Source of the DNA: Betaproteobacteria bacterium Ga0077532
GTDB taxonomy: Bacteria; Pseudomonadota; Gammaproteobacteria; Burkholderiales; Ga0077523
Length of the DNA: 42,390 nt
Direction of reading: 5' to 3'
Assembly (NCBI GenBank): GCA_001464895.1
Contig: LNEE01000007.1
Location: 1-42,390, forward strand
Each line of letters begins with the position of its first letter. Position 1 is the first letter of the stretch. The position numbers and the translations under genes were made by a program. A model generated the notes under the pieces. It was not told the origin of the DNA, ran no database searches, and saw only the letters and a list, made by a program, of their open reading frames with translations. Positions 17,009 through 25,524 of the stretch are shown here, piece after piece.

Positions 17009-19045
17009 CTACTTCTTTTGAGGACTGGGGTTGAGCGAGCTTTCGAGGTCCTGGATCGTCGACGAGAGGAGTCCGACGGAGTGCGTGAGCTTCTGGTGAA
17101 ACTCCGTATTGACCTTGCCGAGCGTCGAAACGACGGCGTTGCTGAAGGAATCGGTGGCTTCCTGCAGAACGGTGCTCACGCCGTCGAGATACTTGTTGAT
17201 CTCGTCATGCGCGGTGCTGAGGGAGTTGGCGGACTTCTCGATCCGCTTCAGCGCGTCGTCGCTCAAGAGCGCCTGCTGTTTCGCCGATTCCACGATCGAA
17301 CGAACATCACTCATGAGGCCAACGTGCGCCTCGCGTTGGGCCTTGTAGTCGCGGAGCGACTCCTGGAGCGCCGCTGCGCTCGTGGTCAGGGCGCCCGTGG
17401 TCTCCGTGAGCTTGGCCGTCGCCCTGGTGGCCTGTTCCATGACCCCACCGACCTGCGCCCCCGCGGACGAGAACTTTGTGGCAGCGGCATCGATGCGCGC
17501 AGCGCCCGAGGTCAACCCATCGGTCGCCTTGCCGGTGACTGTCGACAGCGTCGAGACGCTCTCCGCCATGAGTCGGGCAGCGGCAGCCATCTGCTTGACG
17601 GCCTCGTCGACACTGCCCGTTAGGTTTGTCATGAGATCCCGCTGCCGGTTTGCCGTGCCCTCCTCACGCGCGTTCTGCTCATCGCGAGCCTTGCGGGTCG
17701 ACTCACCAAGCGAGTCGATCAGCGCCGTTACCCGCTCGCCCAGGGCGTCCAGAGTCGCGGTGAGCTTCTCCGCAGTCTGCTTCTGGGATGCGCCGGTCAG
17801 CTCTCGAATCTGCTCCACGAACTCGATCATCTGCGCATTGATGGCGGCCTGACGCTCTTCCATGGAGCGGACGGCGTCCCCCATCGTGGCCGCCATGGAG
17901 TCGGTGGATTCCTTGCCTTTCGCCTCGAGGTTCCCGACAAGCGTATGAAGGGCGGAGACCGCCTGTTGCATGGCTTCTGCCGTCTGCCGGTTCAGGTCGT
18001 TGAGGCCGCTGATCTGGCTGCCGAAGAGGTCGTTCAGCCGCTGGCTGAAGCTCGTCATGACGTCGTTCAGCATCTTGACCGCAGCGCTACTCTGGTCCCC
18101 GCTGGCACGTACGACCGAATCTGCGAGCTTGCGCAGCGGGTCCTCGAGGGCGTCGCGGATCGTCTTGTCGAGGGTATCGGCGAGACTCCGGCTGCCCTCC
18201 CGGGACGCATCCACCTGCACCTTCGCGGCATCGGTGATCTGCTCGCCGAGGCGGGCATGCAACTGGGTATTGCTCGCCACCTGCGAGGCCGTCACCTCCC
18301 GAAGTAGATCGCCCAGTTCCTTCACGAGGGCGTCCTTCAGCATCTTCGATTGACTGGCCGACTCCTCTGACGCCTTCACCAGGCGGGAGAGGTACTCCTC
18401 GCCGGCGCCGGATTCGAACCTTGCGTCGATGGCGTGCGAAATCGCTTCGGCAGTCGCATACAGGCGCGACAGCAGCAGCTTCTCGAGAAATGTCACAGCC
18501 ATGGCGGTAGTGATGGCGGCGGCAGAGACGAGGAAAGCCGAACCGACCTCGTGCATCAACACTTTGAGACTCTCGCGGGCAATCTCCGCGTCCTCGCTGA
18601 CCTGGAACTGCTTCAGGCCTTTGATGAGGCCCGCAAACGTACCGATGATCCCGAGACCAGTGAAGATGCCCGGGAAGTGCTTGAAGAACTCGGTGCCCAG
18701 ACGCCCGTCGACCATCGACTGGGTGTTGAAGTAGGCCTCTGCCGGCATCGTCGACCGGGTGGCCAGGGTCACAACCATTCCGTTCCGCAGTTCGCTCTGC
18801 TCGTGAAGCGTGTCTTCGTACTCCTTCCAGAGATGCTTCAGAGCGCGGTCGCGAGCGAATACGTCTCGCAGATCTTCGCGCGAGGCATTCGGCGCCAGAT
18901 TGTTCAGCGCACGAAGGGCGCGCCACAGCCGCCACCAGTGCCAGATTCCGCGAAACAGGAACCCGAAAAGGAACAGCAGGAAAAAGCCAGCCAGGAAGCC
19001 GCCGGTCCAGTAGACGGATTCGCCGAGGTTCTCGAAGCTTGTCAC
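17009..19045 (-). CDS. zorA: ZorA, MotA/ExbB-like motor subunit with long helical tail
   Basis: A 678-residue protein. A first membrane helix lies at about 14-38 (GGFLAGFFLLFLFGFLF), and the MotA/TolQ/ExbB core has helices around 122-146 (FTGLGIIGTFAGLIKGL) and 166-195 (SAFLVSAAAITTAMAVTFL). From about residue 200 to the end runs a long Ala/Ser/Thr/Gln-rich heptad-like helical tail extending into the cytoplasm, the mark of ZorA, proposed to carry the signal from envelope to effectors. The start is GTG 19045 with AGGGAG about eight bases upstream. It opens the zorABCD operon and follows a 291-bp gap with a terminator-like hairpin. Confidence 0.95.
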   Translation of the reverse strand: MTSFENLGESVYWTGGFLAGFFLLFLFGFLFRGIWHWWRLWRALRALNNLAPNASREDLRDVFARDRALKHLWKEYEDTLHEQSELRNGMVVTLATRSTMPAEAYFNTQSMVDGRLGTEFFKHFPGIFTGLGIIGTFAGLIKGLKQFQVSEDAEIARESLKVLMHEVGSAFLVSAAAITTAMAVTFLEKLLLSRLYATAEAISHAIDARFESGAGEEYLSRLVKASEESASQSKMLKDALVKELGDLLREVTASQVASNTQLHARLGEQITDAAKVQVDASREGSRSLADTLDKTIRDALEDPLRKLADSVVRASGDQSSAAVKMLNDVMTSFSQRLNDLFGSQISGLNDLNRQTAEAMQQAVSALHTLVGNLEAKGKESTDSMAATMGDAVRSMEERQAAINAQMIEFVEQIRELTGASQKQTAEKLTATLDALGERVTALIDSLGESTRKARDEQNAREEGTANRQRDLMTNLTGSVDEAVKQMAAAARLMAESVSTLSTVTGKATDGLTSGAARIDAAATKFSSAGAQVGGVMEQATRATAKLTETTGALTTSAAALQESLRDYKAQREAHVGLMSDVRSIVESAKQQALLSDDALKRIEKSANSLSTAHDEINKYLDGVSTVLQEATDSFSNAVVSTLGKVNTEFHQKLTHSVGLLSSTIQDLESSLNPSPQKK

Positions 19046-19272
19046 TCCAACACTCCCTGTTCAGTGGTGGCCTTCATCGAGGCCTCGATCGTGATCCGAC
19101 GGGGGTGGTTGGGGCGCCGGTGGAACAGTGGACGTGCAGCCACCGAATCGTGGCGATCACATACTTCGGAACGACGGCATGCAAGCTTCAATCGATACCC
19201 CCAGATTCGATTCCAGTTCCCTGCCCTGTGCAGCACTGAAGAAAACTCGTCCCCCAGACATTTCTCATCGAA

Positions 19273-19310
19273 AGCCCGGCCTTGCCGAATTTCGCCCGAT
19301 GGCCGGGGCT
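19273..19310 (-). terminator. Terminator-like hairpin between the restriction gene and zorA
   Basis: Read on the minus strand, AGCCCCGGCC pairs with GGCCGGGCT (one bulged base) around an 18-20 nt loop and is followed by TTT. It lies about 27 bp after the stop of the restriction subunit gene and about 230 bp before zorA. This suggests that Zorya is a separate transcription unit, although the U-tract is short and read-through is possible. I saw no convincing promoter in 19046-19270. Confidence 0.45.
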
Positions 19311-19336
19311 ACACATTCACTCCATGGCGATTCCGC

Positions 19337-22300
19337 CTAGACCTTGGCCAGCACCTCCCGCAACTCCTCCGCCCCGAAACACAGCGCATAACGCCATTTC
19401 CCGAACCGCCCGTCGTTCGTCACCGCACGGCACCACCGCTCCGCCGCTGTCTTCTTGATCATGGCGTCGCCCAGTTGCCCCTTGATCTCCACGAGCATGT
19501 AGTTTCCGTCGTTGAACTCGACCACGAAGTCCGGCACATACTTCTTGGAGACGCCTTCCTTGCGGTATGGAATCAGCAGCCCGAGCCGGTCGTTCTTGAC
19601 CCACGACCGTACGGCGGGGCAGGCAGCGATGAGCCGCGCGGCATCGCGTTCCCAGTCGTTGTCGAAGACTCCCATGTTCAGGTGGCACTTCGTCACCTCG
19701 TGCAGATCCTTGCCCGTATGGAAGTTCACCATCCCGGTCGATCGGATCGCCGCGGCGCCAGGCGCGAGGACCGGCTTCTCCTGGCTGTCGCCACCTCCGT
19801 CCACCGTCTCCATCTCGTTGAGCAGCCGCGCGACCGCGTCGCCGAAGTAGGGGTTGATTGCGAGGTCCTGCCTGGTGCGTGATCCCAGCGGCACCACACG
19901 TTCATCGATGAAGCGATTCGCGATGTGGAGCATCTGCGGAAACAGCCGGTGCACGGGGATCGCATCGCCGCGATCCGCGATCCACTTCTGCGCGAGCACC
20001 TTCGCGAGATCGAACGCGACCTGCTGGATGCGGATGCCCTGCCGCCATGCCTCCAGATTCACGCGCACGGCAGCGCCGGGGCCGTACGCACTGAGGCGCC
20101 CGTCCTGGGCGGTCAGGCCTCGAAGGAGTACATCGTCCGGCACCTTCTCCGGGTCGAGCATGAGATCGCCGATGCGGTCCCAGTTCACCTTTACCTGGAT
20201 GACGCCCGGGTCCTGGTAGCCCTCCACGACCGGAAACTCGATCTCGTACTCGACCCGGTCGCGCTCGGCGTAGACGTGATTCGCGGGTGGGGAAGGCGGC
20301 TGAGGCTTCCCGCCCTCCACTTTGAACGGGATGAGCTCGAACGGCACCCCGAAGATTTGCGCCGTCTCCTCGGTAAAGTGGCCGGTGGTGGTATCGACGG
20401 CGTAGGAGGTGCGGCGCAGTGCGCGCCCGACCACCTGCTCGCAGAGCAACTGCGACCCGAATGCCCGCAACCCGACGACGTGGGTCACCGTGGTGGCATC
20501 CCATCCCTCGGAGAGCATCGACACGGAGATGATGCAGCGGATGTCGCGGCCAGGCGGGACGTCGGGGTTCAGCGTCACGCGCCCGCTGTCTTCGTCCTCC
20601 AGCGCCTTCCGGTTATTGCGCTCGACGAGCGATGCGTAATCCTCTGGTACCCGCCGCCCCGGCCATTCCGTCCGGCCGATCGTCTCGAGCGCGAAGCGTA
20701 GTCGGCGGTTCTCGTCGTCGCTGCCACCGGCGGCGATGTCCTCACCGACCTTGCTGTCGATGCGAATCGTCATCTCGCGGCCCGGTTCGTTGCGGAACTC
20801 CGGCACACCGGCGCCATACTGGGCGTCGCCGTCGGCGAGCCATGCGTACAGTGCCTTCGCGATCGTAGTATCCCGGCACACGATGATGAACACCGGCGGT
20901 ACGTTGTCGCGTCGTTGCCCTTCGGTGAAGCGGGTCCGCCAGACCTGGAATGTCTCGCGCCAGCCTGCCGCCAGCGTCACGATCGGTGCCGTGGCGTAAC
21001 GCATCACCTCAGTCACGGTCACCGGGCCGATGAGGCCGTCGATCTGTGCCTGCCGCTGCACCCACCGCCAGATGTTGAAGTACCGCGGCACCTCGTCGCC
21101 CGACCCGTCCTCCGTCGGAAGCTGGGGCACCTTGACCAGGCCACCTTCGATGGCTTCGAGCAGGCTGAAGTCGGACACGATCCACGGGAACGGCTTGCCG
21201 ACCTCGTTGCCGCTGCCCTGTATGTAGAACGGTGTGGCCGACAGGTCCACGCACAGACGGATGCCGTTGCCCCGCCCGCCGAGCGTCTTGTTGATGCGGT
21301 CCAGCCCCTCGATCCAGACGGTCGCCTCGCGGGCGTTCTGGTCGGCGGTCTCGTCGTCAAGTGCGTACTGCTCCTCACCATCGGTGGTGCCGCGACGGTA
21401 GGCATGGTGTGCCTCGTCGTTCATCACGAGGATGGACGAACTGCGGCCCTTGCGGCCACCGAGGATCCGCTTCAGGAACGCAGCGTCGCTCTCCTGGTAC
21501 CGCGTCTCCCGCACCACGAATGCCTTCTCGGTGCCGTCGCGGCGCGTCTCCACGCTCAGGATCTGGAATGCACCGACGGTCGCCTGGTGGCGGATATCCT
21601 CGGCGGAGACGGTCGGTGAAACCTTAATCGTCCGCATCGAATCGACGGGAGTGCCGCGCTTCACCACGCGCGCCGACTGGCCGTTGACGTCGCCGATCTC
21701 GCGACGCTCGAGGTTGTGCCAGTTCGTGACGAACACTTCGCCCCGACGCAGGTCCGTCATGCGATGCACGGGCACGAGATCCCGCGTGCGATAGAGCGAC
21801 AGTTCGTCGCGCTCCGGCTGGAGTTCCTGCAGCCGATCGCGGATCGTGATGTTCGGGCAGAGAATCAGCACCGTGTCCGAATACTCGGGCGCCTGGGGGT
21901 TCGCCACCTTGTTGAGGATCGACCACGCGGCGAGCATCCCCATCACGGTCGTCTTCCCGGACCCGGTGGCCATTTTCAGGGCGTAGCGCTGGAAGGCGCG
22001 ATAACCGGCTTCCTTCGCTGCCGGACCGGGCACATCGAGTGGCACGTCGATCCCTTGCTTCAGGTCGGCAGGTCCCTCCACCAAGAAAATCACCGTCTCC
22101 GCTGCCTCGAGCTGTGCGTAGAAGAGCGGCTGCACCCGGTCGGGAGAGCGCCAGAGCTCGATCAGTTCACGGCTGACCCGCGTGGCGCCCTGATAACTCC
22201 GGAGCCGCCATTCTTCGACTCGCTGGCGGAGCAGGTTCGCGAGGTCGAGCGGGTACTCCGAGCCCTTGGCCTCTTCGTCGAAGAGCGGCACCTGCCCGGG

Positions 22301-22468
22301 GACACGGCGGCCCCGGGCGGCGCGTTCTGGAACCCGCAGGAAATAACTCGCGGGTCGTCGTCCCGGCCGCTTCTCGGGCGCCTTGCCTTCCTCGATGTGC
22401 CAATGGTGCTGGGGCGCGTCGTACGGCGAATTGATGATCGGGTTCTCGACGGCATTGATCTGCGCCAT
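19337..22468 (-). CDS. Type III-like restriction subunit: superfamily 2 helicase with C-terminal PD-(D/E)XK nuclease
   Basis: A 1043-residue Res-type protein. Helicase motifs are Walker A MATGSGKTT near residue 169, DEAH in VMNDEAHHAY near 350, DLSATPF, and motif VI VVGRALRR near 684. A nuclease domain ends the protein, with PDFVVE near 978 and EIKG near 992 as the acidic and lysine residues. The N-terminal segment (NPIINSPYDAPQHHW, then RVPERAARGRR) resembles the family annotated as BPTD_3080-type restriction endonucleases. It should cut DNA lacking the modification made by the adjacent methyltransferase. It starts five bases after the methyltransferase stop, with GGAG eight bases before the ATG. 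Confidence 0.9.
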   Translation of the reverse strand: MAQINAVENPIINSPYDAPQHHWHIEEGKAPEKRPGRRPASYFLRVPERAARGRRVPGQVPLFDEEAKGSEYPLDLANLLRQRVEEWRLRSYQGATRVSRELIELWRSPDRVQPLFYAQLEAAETVIFLVEGPADLKQGIDVPLDVPGPAAKEAGYRAFQRYALKMATGSGKTTVMGMLAAWSILNKVANPQAPEYSDTVLILCPNITIRDRLQELQPERDELSLYRTRDLVPVHRMTDLRRGEVFVTNWHNLERREIGDVNGQSARVVKRGTPVDSMRTIKVSPTVSAEDIRHQATVGAFQILSVETRRDGTEKAFVVRETRYQESDAAFLKRILGGRKGRSSSILVMNDEAHHAYRRGTTDGEEQYALDDETADQNAREATVWIEGLDRINKTLGGRGNGIRLCVDLSATPFYIQGSGNEVGKPFPWIVSDFSLLEAIEGGLVKVPQLPTEDGSGDEVPRYFNIWRWVQRQAQIDGLIGPVTVTEVMRYATAPIVTLAAGWRETFQVWRTRFTEGQRRDNVPPVFIIVCRDTTIAKALYAWLADGDAQYGAGVPEFRNEPGREMTIRIDSKVGEDIAAGGSDDENRRLRFALETIGRTEWPGRRVPEDYASLVERNNRKALEDEDSGRVTLNPDVPPGRDIRCIISVSMLSEGWDATTVTHVVGLRAFGSQLLCEQVVGRALRRTSYAVDTTTGHFTEETAQIFGVPFELIPFKVEGGKPQPPSPPANHVYAERDRVEYEIEFPVVEGYQDPGVIQVKVNWDRIGDLMLDPEKVPDDVLLRGLTAQDGRLSAYGPGAAVRVNLEAWRQGIRIQQVAFDLAKVLAQKWIADRGDAIPVHRLFPQMLHIANRFIDERVVPLGSRTRQDLAINPYFGDAVARLLNEMETVDGGGDSQEKPVLAPGAAAIRSTGMVNFHTGKDLHEVTKCHLNMGVFDNDWERDAARLIAACPAVRSWVKNDRLGLLIPYRKEGVSKKYVPDFVVEFNDGNYMLVEIKGQLGDAMIKKTAAERWCRAVTNDGRFGKWRYALCFGAEELREVLAKV

Positions 22469-22473
22469 GCCGT

Positions 22474-25400
22474 CTACTCCGTCACGTCGCGCACGCGCAG
22501 CAGCTCGTTGCCCCGCTCGTCGATCACCTTCACCGCGACGCGTCGCCGGTCACCCAACGCGAACGGTTCACTCACCGTACCGGCGAGGTGCTCCCAGACC
22601 GACTCGTCGAAGGTGGCCCGCAGCGAACGCTGCAGGTTGTCCCACGCACCCGTCTTCGGGAAGAAAACCTGCGTCGCGTAGAAGCTGAGGCCGTCGTAGT
22701 CGGAATCCAGCATCCAGCAGGGCACGCTCGCACCATCGACCGATTCGGTGTCCATCGTTGCCGGGTCGAAGAGATCCAGCCCGTTCAGTTCCACCTCGTA
22801 CAGCGCCTGTCCGTCCGGGCCCTTCTTCCTGGCCTTTCGCACGTCAAAGTCGGGCAGCCCGGTGACGGAGAAGATCTCCGACGAGCGCGAGGTCTTCAGA
22901 AGGTCGGACATCGCGACGTCCGGTGTCACGGCCACGTACGAGGCAGAGATGCGCAGCTTTTTCTCGTCGTCGATCATGGCGCGCGCGTTCGGCTCGACGG
23001 CGAAGCCGAAGAAATACAGGCGGTCAAAGCGCAAGTAGTGGGCCTCGCGGCCTGCCTCGTAGACCAGCGTGGCTGACACTGCGCCGTCCTGCGGTCCGAA
23101 GACGATGGCGACGCGCTTGTCGCCCTCCTTTGCCTCCGCGTGGATGTACTCCGTCTCGACGGTCCGCCGCACGTCGCCTAACGTGAGTTCGCGGTTGCCA
23201 GGAAGACGCAGCGTCTTCGACTGTCGGAGCACCTCCGTCATCCTCTGAAGGTGCTGGGTGACATCTCCTCCCGTCGAGGAGTCATCGCCATCGGCCTCTA
23301 GCGGTTGCACCGGCGCGATCGTCGCCTCGACAACGAACGGACCTGCCACCCTGGTCACACCGGACACTTCTTCGGGGCGATCGACGAGCACCTCCATCGC
23401 GGGCGGTTCGTCGTTGGCTACGGACTTCAGCGTGATATGGGGAACGAGTCCACCGACCTCTTCCCCCTTGCGATTGTGTTTTCGTTTGTAGACAAATCCA
23501 CCTTGTGGACCTGCCTGAGGTGACTTCAAGTCATAGTACGGAAACGTGGCTGTCAGCAGCCGCTGACGAGCAAGGGCCAGCGGAACGCGGGATGTATCGC
23601 ACGTGATCCAGCGGCGGCCCCAATTTTCTGACACGTATGCAGTAGTACCGGAACCGCAGGTTGGATCGAGTACCAAATCACCAGGATCCGTGCTCATCAG
23701 CATGCATCGCTGAATTGCAGCAGTGCTTGTTTGCACGACATAGATCTTTGGATCGGATCGACTTTGCACTGCACCACTGATGTCATTCCATAGATTCGCT
23801 AGCGGAGCAAAGCCGAAATCTTCTCGAAATCTTCGGTACCGAAGCTTTCCGTTTCCCGACATCTGCAGCCTGTTGGCCTTGGCGAGCTTCTCCAGCCCGT
23901 CTGCATTCGTCTTGAACGTACCCGCGCCCGGACTAAACGACATCCCGTTCCATTTCCACTCTCGAACATCACCATCACCGGCCGGGCGGGAGCTGGTCAT
24001 GTTGTCAGCCTGAAAAGCGCGCGCGCCAATCGGAAGTGATTCAACACCTTCCCTCTCGCGCTCGGTGATCGGTCGCACGGAACCATCGGCCAAGAGGACT
24101 TGGTCATATCTCGCTTCAGCCCCATCGGACCGGGGAACGTAAATGGTTCTGTACTTTGTTCGAGTCCTGTCCTTCGCGAACCACAGCAAGTAGTCGCACG
24201 TTGAACCAAGCATCGCACTACCTTCACTGGTCGTCTTCCGCACGGTGACGAGCGCAATGCAATTGGCGTCTCCGAAGACTTCCTCCAACACCTCTCGAAC
24301 ATGGTGAACGTTCTCGTCCGATATCTGGACGAAAAGGCTTCCACTTTCGTGCAGCAACTCCCTGGCGACTACCAGCCGATCACGCAGATACGTCAGGTAC
24401 GAGTGCAGCCCCAGCTCCCACGTGTCCCTATACGCCTTCACCATCTCCGGTTCGCGCGTCATGTCCTCGTCGCCGCCGTGCTTCACGTCACGCTTCCGAA
24501 CGAATGGCTGGAAGTTGCTGCCGAACTTCACCCCGTACGGCGGATCGATGTAGATCATCTGCACCTGTCCGCCGAGCCCTTCGAACTCGAGCAGCGAATT
24601 CATGACGGACAGGGAATCGCCAAGGATCATCCTGTTCTGCCACGGGCCTTTGTGCTCGTAGGCCTCGAGGTTCTCCCGGATGTCCATCTTCGGGTCACCG
24701 AAGAGGTCCAGCGATTTCCCACGCGCCTTGCGGTGGCGGATGCCGTCGAGGATTGCCTTGGTGGAATGCCGCTCGTGCACGAAGAGCGGCACGGTGGGGA
24801 TGTGGATCTCGTGGCGCTCGGCCTTCCCGGTCCAGTTCAGGAAGGGCTTCGAGATGTCCTGTAGCAGCCGTGCCGCGTCGGCGAGGGAGGCGACACGGAC
24901 ACCGCCGCCCTTCCACACCTGGGCGTCGGCAAACACCTTCTGTTCTCCTTCCCGCGCCGCGAGAACGATCAAGCCCAGTAGCCATTCGCCGAGGTCGCGC
25001 TCGCGCTGTTCGTCCCACGAAAGAGCGGGATCGAGCGAACTGTCGTAGCGGTAGGTCTTCGGTGGCTTGCGAGTCTGGAACTGGTCCTGCACGCCGGCGT
25101 CAGGGCGCTGCACGGCTTCGGCGAGGTGACGGTACTGAGCGGTGCCTTCAGTGGCATCCACTGGAAGCACCGGTGGCACCGGCGTGCCTGCCGTGTACGA
25201 CGGACGGCTGCCCGACGTGCTGCGGGCTGGCGGATCGGCCGCGTCACCTCGGCGCCCGCCGGCCACCAGCAGGCGTTCGACCAACTCCTCCTTTCGACCC
25301 GTGGTCGGTAGCTCCACGACGGCGAGCACCTCGCGCAGTTGTGCAACCGCCAGCTTCTCGATCAGGCGCTCCGGCTTCGCGCGCCGCGCGCTCGCAAGGG

Positions 25401-25512
25401 CGTTGACCATGGATTCCGTGGAACGGCGGTCCGCCTCCAGTTCGAGTTCGGTACACAACTCCTTCAACTGCTCCTGCACCAGGCAGTCGAGCAGGACTTG
25501 CTTGAGATTCAT
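22474..25512 (-). CDS. Beta-class DNA methyltransferase (Mod-like) with N-terminal SAP-like domain
   Basis: A 1012-residue site-specific DNA methyltransferase using SAM. The N-terminus has a SAP-like DNA-binding helix pair (LREVLAVVELPTTGRKEELV). The catalytic motif IV IYIDPPYG lies near residue 322 and the SAM-binding motif I LDPTCGSGTT near 619; this order is typical of beta-class (type III Mod) enzymes. A 350-residue C-terminal part beyond the fold is shared, as far as I recall, with Mod partners of this kind of Res. I chose ATG 25512 rather than 25518 because GAGGG then sits at proper spacing. It lies between the UvrD-like and Res genes with gaps of only about 5-12 bp. Confidence 0.9.
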   Translation of the reverse strand: MNLKQVLLDCLVQEQLKELCTELELEADRRSTESMVNALASARRAKPERLIEKLAVAQLREVLAVVELPTTGRKEELVERLLVAGGRRGDAADPPARSTSGSRPSYTAGTPVPPVLPVDATEGTAQYRHLAEAVQRPDAGVQDQFQTRKPPKTYRYDSSLDPALSWDEQRERDLGEWLLGLIVLAAREGEQKVFADAQVWKGGGVRVASLADAARLLQDISKPFLNWTGKAERHEIHIPTVPLFVHERHSTKAILDGIRHRKARGKSLDLFGDPKMDIRENLEAYEHKGPWQNRMILGDSLSVMNSLLEFEGLGGQVQMIYIDPPYGVKFGSNFQPFVRKRDVKHGGDEDMTREPEMVKAYRDTWELGLHSYLTYLRDRLVVARELLHESGSLFVQISDENVHHVREVLEEVFGDANCIALVTVRKTTSEGSAMLGSTCDYLLWFAKDRTRTKYRTIYVPRSDGAEARYDQVLLADGSVRPITEREREGVESLPIGARAFQADNMTSSRPAGDGDVREWKWNGMSFSPGAGTFKTNADGLEKLAKANRLQMSGNGKLRYRRFREDFGFAPLANLWNDISGAVQSRSDPKIYVVQTSTAAIQRCMLMSTDPGDLVLDPTCGSGTTAYVSENWGRRWITCDTSRVPLALARQRLLTATFPYYDLKSPQAGPQGGFVYKRKHNRKGEEVGGLVPHITLKSVANDEPPAMEVLVDRPEEVSGVTRVAGPFVVEATIAPVQPLEADGDDSSTGGDVTQHLQRMTEVLRQSKTLRLPGNRELTLGDVRRTVETEYIHAEAKEGDKRVAIVFGPQDGAVSATLVYEAGREAHYLRFDRLYFFGFAVEPNARAMIDDEKKLRISASYVAVTPDVAMSDLLKTSRSSEIFSVTGLPDFDVRKARKKGPDGQALYEVELNGLDLFDPATMDTESVDGASVPCWMLDSDYDGLSFYATQVFFPKTGAWDNLQRSLRATFDESVWEHLAGTVSEPFALGDRRRVAVKVIDERGNELLRVRDVTE

Positions 25513-25524
25513 CCCCATCCCTCG

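Noticed and set aside
18434..19882. 482-codon open frame on the plus strand across zorA, the gap and the restriction gene
   Set aside because: Spans two unrelated minus-strand genes and the terminator between them; no protein family seen.
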